19,532 nt of DNA from an uncultured Oscillospiraceae bacterium (lineage in GTDB: Bacteria; Bacillota; Clostridia; Oscillospirales; Oscillospiraceae): positions 1 through 19,532 of the forward strand of contig CALWYM010000040.1 in assembly GCA_944385775.1 (NCBI GenBank), in the 5' to 3' direction. The notes beneath the pieces were generated by a model. The model saw only the letters and a list, made by a program, of their open reading frames with translations. It did no database searches and was not told the DNA's origin. This document shows, in pieces, positions 7,774-15,489 of the stretch; positions within the stretch are counted from its first letter, which is position 1; each line of letters opens with the position of its first letter. Position numbers and translations under genes: made by a program.

Positions 7774-8832
7774 GTGAAAAAACTTGTTATAGACAGAAGC
7801 GCCGTCGCCGCCAATCTGCGTACTGTAAGGTCACGGGCAAAAAGCCTTGAGGTCATAGGCGACCTTACTGCCGACGCCTATGGGCTGGGTCTTGTTGAGA
7901 CAGCGAAAATCCTCAAAGGTGAGGGTATTATGTCCTTTGGCGTAAATGAGCCCTCCGACGCGAAAAAGCTTCGTGACGCAGGCTTTACGGCAGAGCGGAT
8001 TTTAATGCTCCGCAGCACTGCTGACTCCGACGAGCTGACGGAGCTTATTGACCTGGGAGCTGTCTGCACCGTAGGCTCCTACGACGCGGCTGTTGCGCTA
8101 AACGGCATTGCGGAGGTAAGGAAAACAGTGTGCGAGGTTATGATCAAGATAGATACAGGTCTGGGTCGCTACGGCTTTATGCCCAGCGAGATGGACAAGA
8201 TAACCTCAATTTACAAATATATGCCCAACCTTGCCATAATGGGGATATATTCCACCTACTCCCAGCCCTGGCGCAGCAAAAAGGTGACAAGAGCCCAGTA
8301 TGAGCAGTTTGACGGCGTTCTAAATACCCTGACAAGCCTTGGCTTTGAGCACGGCAGCGCCTTTATTATGGACTCCGACGCCCTTTTCCGCTATGATTTC
8401 GGATATCTTGACGCTGTTCGTGTAGGCACAGCCATTTCCGGTCGCACGGCAGGCAAAAACCCTGCCCGGCTTATTAAGATAGGTTACATTGAGGCGGAAG
8501 TTGAGGAAGTAGGCTGGTTCCCGCGGGGTCACCGTGTGGGAGGCGCGCTTTTGAGAAAGCCCGCAAGGCTTGCCGTAATAAGCGTAGGCAGCTATAACGG
8601 TTTCGGAGCGCGGCGTTCCGATTTTGAGCTTAATTTTATTGACACGCTTAAAGCCCGGTGGACAAAGCCTGTCGTCAAGATTAACGGACAGAGAGTACGG
8701 GTAGTGGGCAGGATTGGTCTTGACTACACCGTTGTAGATGTGGAGGATATGGACTGCAAGGTGGGCGATACGGCGATTTTGGACGTGGACCCCATAAACG
8801 CCAAGGGACTTCCCAGAGTGTACATTAATTGA
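7774..8832 (+). CDS. Alanine racemase-like protein lacking the PLP lysine, probable pseudoenzyme
   Basis: 352 aa, full length for a fold-type III alanine racemase (N-terminal barrel, C-terminal beta domain), but key residues have changed. Aligned by eye with Geobacillus Alr: the PLP lysine motif VKANAYGHG reads LTADAYGLG (Thr32 for Lys39); THF reads STY (Thr161 for His166); the GYADG tyrosine base reads GSYNG (Ser273 for Tyr265); CMD reads GLD (315-317); SYRVPR reads AKGLPR (Lys344 for Tyr354). Kept are the DTGLGRYG loop, the VRVG arginine (R216) and the overall order. The frame is open throughout, so this is not decay into a pseudogene. GTG 7774 has AGGAG 5 nt upstream. It is the first gene before mutL, 26 nt apart. 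Function unknown; a sensing, binding or regulatory role is possible. Automatic annotation as a racemase would probably be wrong. Confidence 0.85.
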   Translation: MKKLVIDRSAVAANLRTVRSRAKSLEVIGDLTADAYGLGLVETAKILKGEGIMSFGVNEPSDAKKLRDAGFTAERILMLRSTADSDELTELIDLGAVCTVGSYDAAVALNGIAEVRKTVCEVMIKIDTGLGRYGFMPSEMDKITSIYKYMPNLAIMGIYSTYSQPWRSKKVTRAQYEQFDGVLNTLTSLGFEHGSAFIMDSDALFRYDFGYLDAVRVGTAISGRTAGKNPARLIKIGYIEAEVEEVGWFPRGHRVGGALLRKPARLAVISVGSYNGFGARRSDFELNFIDTLKARWTKPVVKINGQRVRVVGRIGLDYTVVDVEDMDCKVGDTAILDVDPINAKGLPRVYIN

Positions 8833-8858
8833 TTTACTATTTGGAGCAGATGATATAA

Positions 8859-10817
8859 ATGGCAAAGATTTTTGAGATGCCGCCTCACCTGGCTGACCTT
8901 ATCGCAGCGGGAGAGGTGGTTGAAAGACCCTCCTCCGTGGTTAAGGAGCTTACTGAAAACTCCATAGACGCAGGAGCTACCACCCTTACGGTGGAAATTA
9001 AAAACGGCGGAATGGGTCTTATCCGTGTTACCGATAACGGCTCGGGAATACAGGAGGATGACGTGGAGCGCGCCTTTCTCCGTCATGCCACAAGCAAGCT
9101 GAGGACCCAGCGGGACCTGGAGGCTATCGGAACGCTGGGCTTTCGCGGGGAGGCGCTGGCAGCCATCGCCGCAGTATCCCGGGTGGAGCTTATCACAAGG
9201 GAACAGGGAAAGAGCAGCGGAGTAAGGCTTACCCTTGATGGCGGAAACAAAACCTCTCGGGAGAGCTGGGGCTGTCCCGAGGGGACGACCGTGATTGTAC
9301 GGGACCTTTTCTTCAACACCCCCGCAAGGCTTAAATACATGAAAAACGACAAGGCTGAGGGCGCCAGCGTCACGGCCACGGTCATACGTCTTGCCCTTTC
9401 TCACCCGGAAGTTTCCATAAAATACATAAAGGACGGGAAAACGGAGCTTCACACTCCCGGCGACGGCAGGCTGGATTCCTGCATTTACAGCGTTCTGGGG
9501 CGGGACTTCGCAAAGGGACTTCTTCCCGTGTCCTACCAGCAGGACGGCGTTTCGGTTACGGGATATATCTGTCCGCCGTCGGCGGCAAGGGGCAACAGAA
9601 GCTGGCAGTTTTTCTTTGTAAACGGACGTTTTATAAAGTCAAAGCTGATTCAGGCGGCGCTGGAGCAGGCGTATAAAAATTCCCTTTTCACCGGGAAATT
9701 TCCCTCCTGCGTTCTTGCGATAGAGATGAGCCCGGCATCTCTTGACGTAAACGTTCACCCCACGAAAATGGAAGTGCGTTTCTCCGGAGAGAAAAAGGTG
9801 TTTGACGCCGTGTACTGGGGCTGCCGCAGCGCCCTTGAAAAGGAGAGCGCTCCGGCGGAGCTGGAAGCCCGTCCGGCGGAAAAAGCGGAAAAAGAGGATA
9901 TGGCGGAAAACCGGAAGGAGAATCCCGACTACTCAAAGTATCCCGGTAACTTTGACATAAAGACAAATTCCCAGCTTGAGAGGGAGGGCGTAAAGTTCTC
10001 CTACACAAGTATGCCCGTATACTTTAAGTCAAAGGGCGGAAGGGATTATTTCCAGAAGGTTACAAGCGAGGAGTTTAAAAAGGTCTATGGTACCGGCGGC
10101 TTCGGAACCTATACCTCCGGCGACAGAAGTACGACGAAAAAACTTAAGGACCCTATGGGAGGAAGCTGGCAGACGGAAATGGATATGCCCCGGGAAAGAC
10201 CTTTCGTAAGGGAGAATCCCGGAAAGGAACCGGAAGCGGCGGAGGAAAAAAGGTCTGTCTGGAAATATGTAGGCGAGGCGCTGTCCACCTATCTTATTGT
10301 GGAGAGCGGCGGCAGTATTTTCCTTATAGATAAGCACGCCGCCCATGAGCGGATAATTTTTGACAGGCTCAAGGCGGGGCTTGCTCCGTCGGAGGGGCAG
10401 ATTCTTCTGACTCCGGCTATATGCAGCGTGGGAGCTGAAACGGCACGGCTGCTTACTGATAACAGCGATATGCTTTCCCAATTCGGTATTGAGCTTGAAA
10501 GCTTCGGGGAGGACAGCGTTGCCCTTCGACAGGTGCCGATGGATATTGAGATAGGTGATCCCCAGGGCTTTGTTGAGGAGCTGGGGGAGATAATCGCCAC
10601 TGCCGGAAAGCGCGGGCTTGAAGCCATGAGAGACGGTGTAATGCACTCCGTAGCCTGCAGGGCGGCAATCAAGGCGGGCAGGGACAGCGAGCCGGAAAGC
10701 GTTATGGGGCTTATAGGCATGGTCATGTCCGGGGAAGTTCGGTACTGCCCCCACGGAAGACCGGTAATGATGGAGCTTACGAAAAACCAGATAGACAGGG
10801 GCTTCAGGAGAATATAA
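8859..10817 (+). CDS. mutL: DNA mismatch repair protein MutL (endonuclease type)
   Basis: 652 aa. MutL couples MutS mismatch recognition to strand removal; in bacteria without MutH it nicks DNA itself. Seen: N-terminal GHKL ATPase with KELTENSIDAGA, DNGSGI and GFRGEALAAI; a low-complexity linker about residues 335-455; and a C-terminal dimerisation/endonuclease domain with DKHAAHERIIFD (491-502), ACRAAIKAG (C600) and CPHGRP (630-635). The first motif departs slightly from DQHA(X)2E(X)4E: Lys for Gln and Asp for the last Glu. QILLTP (514-519) fits a beta-clamp binding motif. The ribosome site is weak (GGAG, 12 nt from ATG). Its last base is the first base of the miaA ATG. MutS is encoded divergently. 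Confidence 0.97.
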   Translation: MAKIFEMPPHLADLIAAGEVVERPSSVVKELTENSIDAGATTLTVEIKNGGMGLIRVTDNGSGIQEDDVERAFLRHATSKLRTQRDLEAIGTLGFRGEALAAIAAVSRVELITREQGKSSGVRLTLDGGNKTSRESWGCPEGTTVIVRDLFFNTPARLKYMKNDKAEGASVTATVIRLALSHPEVSIKYIKDGKTELHTPGDGRLDSCIYSVLGRDFAKGLLPVSYQQDGVSVTGYICPPSAARGNRSWQFFFVNGRFIKSKLIQAALEQAYKNSLFTGKFPSCVLAIEMSPASLDVNVHPTKMEVRFSGEKKVFDAVYWGCRSALEKESAPAELEARPAEKAEKEDMAENRKENPDYSKYPGNFDIKTNSQLEREGVKFSYTSMPVYFKSKGGRDYFQKVTSEEFKKVYGTGGFGTYTSGDRSTTKKLKDPMGGSWQTEMDMPRERPFVRENPGKEPEAAEEKRSVWKYVGEALSTYLIVESGGSIFLIDKHAAHERIIFDRLKAGLAPSEGQILLTPAICSVGAETARLLTDNSDMLSQFGIELESFGEDSVALRQVPMDIEIGDPQGFVEELGEIIATAGKRGLEAMRDGVMHSVACRAAIKAGRDSEPESVMGLIGMVMSGEVRYCPHGRPVMMELTKNQIDRGFRRI

Positions 10818-11749
10818 TGGGAGACGTGCTTGTTATTACCGGACCTACTGCCACGGGCAAAACGGAGCTTGGCGTAATAATGGCAAGGGAACTGGGAGGC
10901 GAGGTGGTCTCCGCTGATTCCATGCAGGTCTATAAATATATGGATATCGGCACGGCAAAGCCGACTTTCGAGGAAATGGGCGGCATACCCCACCATATGA
11001 TAAGCGTGGCGTCGCCGTTTGAAAATTACTCCGTGGCGTCCTATGTCCGTGACGCGTCGGCGTGCTGCGACGATATACTGGCGCGGGGCAAGGTGCCTGT
11101 AATAGTGGGCGGTACGGGGCTTTATGTAGAAAGCCTTCTCAAGGGGCGTCAGTTTGCCCCGAGGGAGGAGGAAAGTTCCCTTCGCAGTGAGCTTGAGGAG
11201 CAGTACGACAGGCTCGGAGGCGAGGAAATGCTGAAAAGGCTCAGCCTGATTGACCCCGCCCGGGGGGAAAAGTTACACCCCAACGACAAAAAGCGGATAG
11301 TCCGGGCTCTTGAAAGCGCGGCTCTGGGTGAGACGATCACAAGCCACGACGAGAGGACAAGGGAGCAGCCGCCGAGATATAACGGGAAAATTATCGTTCT
11401 GGGCTTCGAGGACAGAGCGGTGCTTTACGACAGGATCAACCGAAGGGTAGATCTTATGGTGGAGCGGGGGCTTCTCTCCGAGGTCAAGATGCTCATGGAC
11501 ATGGGGCTTAAAAAGGGAAACACAGCCCTTGAGGCCATCGGATATAAGGAGTTTGCCGCCGTTATAAGAGGCGAGCTTACACCGGAGGAGGGGGCGGAGC
11601 TTGTAAAGCTCGGCTCCAGAAGATATGCCAAGCGTCAGATTTCCTGGTGCAGGCGGTACGGGGACGCTTTGCGGATAAATTGGCAGAAGAAGCCGGATAT
11701 GGAGCTCGGGCGCCGGGCTTCGACAGATTTTTGGCTTAAAAAAGCTTAA
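10817..11749 (+). CDS. miaA: tRNA dimethylallyltransferase MiaA
   Basis: 310 aa, usual length. Adds a dimethylallyl group to N6 of A37 in tRNAs reading UNN codons; MiaB then thiomethylates it. Seen: P-loop GPTATGKT (9-16), DSMQVYKYMDIGTAKPT, the GGTGLYVESLLKG loop, EAIGYKEF, and the C-terminal RRYAKRQISWCRR. The start overlaps the mutL stop (TAATG), with AGGAG inside the mutL 3' end, so translation is probably coupled. It is followed by hfq after a 62-nt structured gap. The mutL-miaA-hfq order is shared with E. coli. Confidence 0.97.
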   Translation: MGDVLVITGPTATGKTELGVIMARELGGEVVSADSMQVYKYMDIGTAKPTFEEMGGIPHHMISVASPFENYSVASYVRDASACCDDILARGKVPVIVGGTGLYVESLLKGRQFAPREEESSLRSELEEQYDRLGGEEMLKRLSLIDPARGEKLHPNDKKRIVRALESAALGETITSHDERTREQPPRYNGKIIVLGFEDRAVLYDRINRRVDLMVERGLLSEVKMLMDMGLKKGNTALEAIGYKEFAAVIRGELTPEEGAELVKLGSRRYAKRQISWCRRYGDALRINWQKKPDMELGRRASTDFWLKKA

Positions 11750-11754
11750 TATAT

Positions 11755-11806
11755 AGCCGTCAAGGTCACGCAGGCGGAAGCCTGCGGAAAAAGAGAAAGG
11801 ACGGCT
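11755..11806 (+). promoter_or_regulatory. Nested hairpin over the hfq ribosome binding site
   Basis: Outer stem: AGCCGTC (11755-11761) with GACGGCT (11800-11806), 7 perfect pairs. Inner stem: CGCAGGC (11769-11775), GGAA tetraloop of the GNRA class, GCCTGCG (11780-11786), 7 perfect pairs. The Shine-Dalgarno AAAGGA (11796-11801) runs into the outer stem. The 3' internal loop (11787-11799) is purely A and G. There is no T tract, so this is not a terminator. It could hold hfq translation low until opened. Confidence 0.55.
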
Positions 11807-11811
11807 GGAAA

Positions 11812-12054
11812 ATGACGAAATACAATTTGCAGGACAATTTTTTAAACGAGGCCAGGAGAAAGAACATACCCATCACCATATATCTGGTGAACGGTTTTCA
11901 GATGAGGGGTACTGTCCAGGGCTTCGACAGCTTTACCGTTGCCCTTTTAAGCGAGGGACGGCAGCAGCTTATTTACAAGCACGCCATATCCACTATTCAG
12001 CCCGCCAGCAGGGTGGAGCTTCGCGCCCCGGAGGGAGAGGCGGTTACGGTGTGA
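11812..12054 (+). CDS. hfq: RNA chaperone Hfq
   Basis: 80-aa Sm-like protein that assembles as a hexameric ring and binds small RNAs and A-rich or AG-rich RNA. Seen: NLQDNFLNEARR (proximal face Gln7 region), Sm1 with YLVNGFQMRGTVQGFDSF, and Sm2 with LIYKHAIST (53-61), the hallmark of bacterial Hfq. The C-terminal tail is short, as in Firmicutes. The E. coli-type NGIKLQG is NGFQMRG here. It follows miaA by 62 nt, and its ribosome site is embedded in a hairpin listed separately. The next gene begins 21 nt after its stop. Confidence 0.96.
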   Translation: MTKYNLQDNFLNEARRKNIPITIYLVNGFQMRGTVQGFDSFTVALLSEGRQQLIYKHAISTIQPASRVELRAPEGEAVTV

Positions 12055-12075
12055 GAAAAATGCAAAAGAGGTGCT

Positions 12076-13269
12076 TTGATTTTGCGGAGAACGGATACCC
12101 TTATAAAGTTAATATCCATTATTGTGTTTTTAGCCCTGGTGTTTTATATGGGCTATGCATTTTATGCCGCAAAAAGCGACCCTCTGAGGACTGTGCTTGC
12201 CGTATCCATGGAGCTTAGCGACGGCGTGGATACAGAGGGCTACGCTGTAAGGGAGGAGCAGGTGGTGACTGCCTCCGGCGGAAGCATTTACGTTACAGCC
12301 AAGGAGGGACAAAGGGTCTCCAGCGGCGCGCCGGTGGCGGTGGCGTATAACGGCGCGGAAGCCCTTCAGCGTGCCGACAGCATAAGGAGCATTGAGCTTC
12401 AGATTGAGCAGGTCCAGGCGGCTCTGGGCGGAAAGACCCTTGAGGAATCGGCGAGGGATACTGTACTTAGCCTTTCCTCCGCCGTGGGAAGAGGGGACCT
12501 TTCCGGGCTTGACGCCATTATGCTCAATATTGATACATATATTACGGGCAGCGGCGTGGGGGAGGACGTTCAGCAGCTTGAGCTTACCCTTTCAAACCTT
12601 AACGCCAGGCTTGACGGGCTTCTTGAGGAGCAGGGTGGCACTACCGCCATTCCGGCGCCCTATTCGGGAGTTTTCTCCTTTTACGTAGACGGCTACGAGT
12701 CGGTAAGCCCGGAAAATTTTTCGGGCAGCACCACGCCGGAGGATGTGCGGGAGCTTTTCTCCTCACCGTCTCCCGTTTCGGAAAACACGGTGGGAAAACT
12801 TGTGGGAGGCATAAAGTGGTATTATGTAACCGTTATGGACAGTGCGTCCGCGGCAAAGCTCTCCTCCGCGTCAACCATTCAGGTTGCCTTTTCAAGAACT
12901 TACAGCAGCACCATATCCATGAACGTTGAGTCAACGGGAGCCGTGGACAGCGAGGGAAAGTGCGTTGTGGTCCTGTCCTCAGGGGAGTATCTTCAGGATG
13001 TTCTGGGTGTACGTGATATGACGGGAAGAACTATATTCTCCCACACCAGTGGAATTTCAGTGCCCAAGGAGGCTATGCACATAGACGACGAGGGGCAGAC
13101 ATACATATACGTTCTCAAGGGGCTTCAGGCGCAGAGGACGGATGTTACCATTCTGGGTGAAAGCGGCGAGCACTATATGGTGGACAGCGAGGATACGGAG
13201 CTCAGGCTGGGAGACGAAATAATCACACGTGCCGGAGACATATATGACGGCGCTGTGGTGACGGGATAA
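12076..13269 (+). CDS. HlyD-like membrane-anchored protein of unknown role
   Basis: 397 aa. One N-terminal membrane segment (about 10-31, LIKLISIIVFLALVFYMGYA) then a large extracellular part. Residues about 55-91 look like the first half of a biotinyl/lipoyl barrel-sandwich domain (EGYAVREEQVV...GQRVSSGAPVAV), followed by two helical stretches (about 95-120 and 175-195) and, near 195-205, AIPAPYSGVFSF as the second half, then beta-rich domains. This is the layout of HlyD/RND-type periplasmic adaptors, though the organism appears monoderm and no ABC or RND partner is encoded nearby. Start TTG 12076 has GAGG 4 nt upstream; TTG 12082 is an equally possible start with better spacing. It sits between hfq and yggS, suggesting a link to envelope or division. 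Family assigned by architecture, not by a diagnostic motif. Confidence 0.75.
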   Translation: MILRRTDTLIKLISIIVFLALVFYMGYAFYAAKSDPLRTVLAVSMELSDGVDTEGYAVREEQVVTASGGSIYVTAKEGQRVSSGAPVAVAYNGAEALQRADSIRSIELQIEQVQAALGGKTLEESARDTVLSLSSAVGRGDLSGLDAIMLNIDTYITGSGVGEDVQQLELTLSNLNARLDGLLEEQGGTTAIPAPYSGVFSFYVDGYESVSPENFSGSTTPEDVRELFSSPSPVSENTVGKLVGGIKWYYVTVMDSASAAKLSSASTIQVAFSRTYSSTISMNVESTGAVDSEGKCVVVLSSGEYLQDVLGVRDMTGRTIFSHTSGISVPKEAMHIDDEGQTYIYVLKGLQAQRTDVTILGESGEHYMVDSEDTELRLGDEIITRAGDIYDGAVVTG

Positions 13270-13291
13270 GATAAGGAGGCTAGGCAGGAAA

Positions 13292-13990
13292 ATGGAAGGG
13301 GTTTACGAAAACGCCCGGACTGTGCTTGAAAGGATATCACGGGCAGCCGTGGAGAGCGGCAGAAGCCCGGAGAGTATAAAGCTTGTGGCAGCCAGTAAGA
13401 TGAATTCGGCGGAGAGGGTGCGTCAGGCGTACGACGCCGGAGTTCGTGCCTTCGGGGAAAACAGGGTCCAGGAGATGACCGAAAAGCTTGCCCTGGGCGC
13501 CTATGAGGGAGCGGAGCTTCATTTTATAGGTCACCTTCAGAAAAACAAGGTGAAAAACGTGGTGGGCAAGGCGCAGGTTATTGAATCGGTGGATTCCCTG
13601 GAGCTTATGGAGCTTATAGGGAGGCGCGCTGTGGCAATGGGCATTTGTCAGGACGTTTTTGTCGAGATAAACATAGGCAGGGAGGAAAATAAAAGCGGCA
13701 TAGAAAAGGAGCGGACTGATGAGTTTTTAGCTCAGTGTGGAAATATTTCGGGCATAATGGTGAAGGGGCTTATGGCAATCCCGCCTAAAAGCGCGGATAT
13801 ATGGAAAACCGAGAGGTATTTTGAGGAAATGTCAAAGCTTTTTATTGACATGAAGGCAAAAAAATACGATAATGTTAACATGACTTTTCTATCCATGGGT
13901 ATGAGCAGCGATTTTGAGGCTGCGATCCGTCGGGGAGCCAACATAGTCAGGGTTGGCACCGCAATTTTTGGCGAGAGGATTTATAAGTGA
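13292..13990 (+). CDS. YggS/YlmE-family PLP-binding protein (PLP homeostasis)
   Basis: 232 aa, single-domain fold-type III PLP protein of the YggS/PROSC family, which binds PLP without known enzymatic activity and keeps vitamin B6 and amino-acid pools balanced. Seen: IKLVAASKMNS with the PLP lysine at K36, FGENRVQE, HFIGHLQKNKVKNV, IESVDSLELMELI, VEINIGREENKSGI, GLMAIPP, LSMGMSSDFEAAI and the phosphate-binding RVGTAIFGER at the C-terminus. AAGGAGG lies 12 nt before ATG 13292. In B. subtilis the equivalent gene ylmE precedes sepF, as here. It contrasts with the alr-like gene earlier in the window, which has lost its PLP lysine. Confidence 0.94.
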   Translation: MEGVYENARTVLERISRAAVESGRSPESIKLVAASKMNSAERVRQAYDAGVRAFGENRVQEMTEKLALGAYEGAELHFIGHLQKNKVKNVVGKAQVIESVDSLELMELIGRRAVAMGICQDVFVEINIGREENKSGIEKERTDEFLAQCGNISGIMVKGLMAIPPKSADIWKTERYFEEMSKLFIDMKAKKYDNVNMTFLSMGMSSDFEAAIRRGANIVRVGTAIFGERIYK

Positions 13991-14039
13991 CGGCATACCA
14001 GGATATTCAAATAAGTTTGAGGAATACGGAGGACGGATT

Positions 14040-14504
14040 ATGGGAATTCTTAGCGAACTTAAGAAACTGACCAGACCTTATGACGATGAGGACGATGAAT
14101 TTGAAGATTTTACACCCCGTGCGCCGGAGAAGATTCCGGTAACTCCAAGGACGGCGGCGCCTAAGAGAAGCACCATTTCCAGACTTGAGGAGCGCAGGGA
14201 TGACAAGGTGGTAAATATCCACGCCACCACTCAGCTTTCCGTCGTGCTGGTAAAGCCTGACAGGTTTGAAAATGCGGCGGAAATCGCGGATCACCTCCGT
14301 GAGAAGCGGACGGTAGTGCTGAATCTTGAGCAGACCAACAAGGACATTGCGAGAAGGCTTCTTGACTTTCTCTCCGGTGTGGCGTACGCTCAGGACGGAA
14401 AAATTAAAAAGGTGGCCGTGAACACCTTTTTGATTACGCCCTACAATGTGGATCTTATGGGTGATCTTCTTGATGAGCTTGAAAATAACGGGCTTTACTT
14501 CTGA
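14040..14504 (+). CDS. sepF: Cell division protein SepF
   Basis: 154 aa. SepF anchors FtsZ filaments to the membrane and bundles them at the division septum. Seen: MGILSELKKLTRP at the N-terminus, able to form the membrane-binding amphipathic helix; an acidic/proline-rich linker (about 14-50); and the DUF552 core from about residue 60 (QLSVVLVKPDRFENAAEIAD, RTVVLNLEQTN, RRLLDFLSGVAYA, FLITPYNV). The start is ATG 14040 with GGAGGA 6 nt upstream (14028-14033). A longer reading from 13953 would begin inside yggS and bury the amphipathic helix, so it is rejected. yggS ends 49 nt upstream. Confidence 0.95.
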   Translation: MGILSELKKLTRPYDDEDDEFEDFTPRAPEKIPVTPRTAAPKRSTISRLEERRDDKVVNIHATTQLSVVLVKPDRFENAAEIADHLREKRTVVLNLEQTNKDIARRLLDFLSGVAYAQDGKIKKVAVNTFLITPYNVDLMGDLLDELENNGLYF

Positions 14505-14590
14505 TAAAGAAAGCTTCCCGGCATAGCTGCGGGAAAGACTAATATACATAAAGGCCGGCGGATTCGTACGGCAGAAGGGACGGGATAAAG

Positions 14591-15448
14591 ATGCTGACAC
14601 CCCAGGATATACAGACCAAGGAGTTTCCCAAGGCTGTATTCGGTGGATATGACATGACGGCTGTTGACGACTTCCTTGAGGAGCTGGAGGCAGACTATAC
14701 TGCGCTTTATAAGGATAACGCGGTGCTTAAGGGCAAGCTTAAGGTACTGGTGGACAAGGTTGAGGAATACCGCTCCACAGAGGACGCCATGCGTATGGCT
14801 CTTATGACGGCTCAGAAGATGAGCGACGATATGCTTGCGGAGACGAAGAAAAAGTGCGAGGATATGGTAAAGCAGGCGCAGGAGGAGGCAAATTCCCAGC
14901 GCAATAAGATAAACAGCGACATTTCTGCGGAGGAGACGAAGCTTGCCGCCGCAAAAACAGAGACGGCACGGTTTATTAACGCTGCCAAGAAGCTGGTGGA
15001 GGATCAGGCAAGGTTCCTTCTGCGTCTTGACAAGTTCAGCCAGGAGACGCTGAAGGAGGTTCAGGGCGGCGAGCAGGAGCCCATACGTTCCCCTGAGCCG
15101 GAGCCGGGCGAAAGCGTGCCGGCAGCAAGGCAGGACAAGCCTGCTTCCGAGGAAGATGATATGGCGGACACTGTCCGCGAGATAGATGACGTAGTTGCGG
15201 ATATTATCCAGGAGACAAAGGGCAATCCTCCGGAGGAGCGCTCCTCCGTTGACCTGAACAAGACAGGAGCCTATGACCCGAGCCTTGAGGAGACGAAGCG
15301 TATGCCTGCCATAAATGAAAAGCAGGTCTCAAAGAGTACCGAGGAGCCGGCGGCTTCCGAGGAGGACGATGAGGAGGTTACTCCCAGACCAAAGTTTAAA
15401 TTTGACGACCTTCAGTTCGGTACAAATTACAAGGAAGATAAAAAATAA
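14591..15448 (+). CDS. divIVA: DivIVA/GpsB-family cell pole and septum protein
   Basis: 285 aa. DivIVA binds negatively curved membrane at poles and septa and recruits division and wall-synthesis factors. Seen: MLTPQDIQTKEF...FGGYDMTAVDDFLEEL (1-32), the conserved membrane-binding head; F17 is kept, while the usual FRGYD reads FGGYD, so the basic residue of the B. subtilis FR pair is missing. A coiled coil follows at about 25-155. Residues 160-285 form a long acidic, Pro/Glu/Ser-rich, probably disordered tail, which makes the protein much longer than B. subtilis DivIVA (about 164 aa). AAGGGA lies about 10 nt upstream. It follows sepF; ylmG and ylmH, which lie between in B. subtilis, are absent. 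Confidence 0.92.
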   Translation: MLTPQDIQTKEFPKAVFGGYDMTAVDDFLEELEADYTALYKDNAVLKGKLKVLVDKVEEYRSTEDAMRMALMTAQKMSDDMLAETKKKCEDMVKQAQEEANSQRNKINSDISAEETKLAAAKTETARFINAAKKLVEDQARFLLRLDKFSQETLKEVQGGEQEPIRSPEPEPGESVPAARQDKPASEEDDMADTVREIDDVVADIIQETKGNPPEERSSVDLNKTGAYDPSLEETKRMPAINEKQVSKSTEEPAASEEDDEEVTPRPKFKFDDLQFGTNYKEDKK

Positions 15449-15456
15449 AAAATCAA

Positions 15457-15489
15457 GGCTTACGGCGGCAATGCGGGCTGCCGTAAGCC
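15457..15489 (-). terminator. Strong hairpin upstream of ileS; terminator signature on the minus strand
   Basis: GGCTTACGGC (15457-15466) pairs with GCCGTAAGCC (15480-15489), 10 perfect pairs around a 13-nt loop. On the plus strand no T tract follows, so it would not terminate divIVA transcripts efficiently. On the minus strand it is followed by TTGATTTTTTATTTTTTA, a terminator-like U tract, although no minus-strand gene ends here. It could block antisense transcription or act as an RNA-stability hairpin for plus-strand RNA. Confidence 0.5.

Noticed and set aside
13953..14039. Longer N-terminus for sepF starting inside yggS
   Set aside because: GGAGGA at 14028-14033 serves ATG 14040, and SepF needs its amphipathic helix MGILSELKKL at the extreme N-terminus.
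14515..14535. Hairpin TTCCCG/CGGGAA between sepF and divIVA
   Set aside because: Only 6 bp with a 9-nt loop and no T tract; not enough to call a terminator or regulator.
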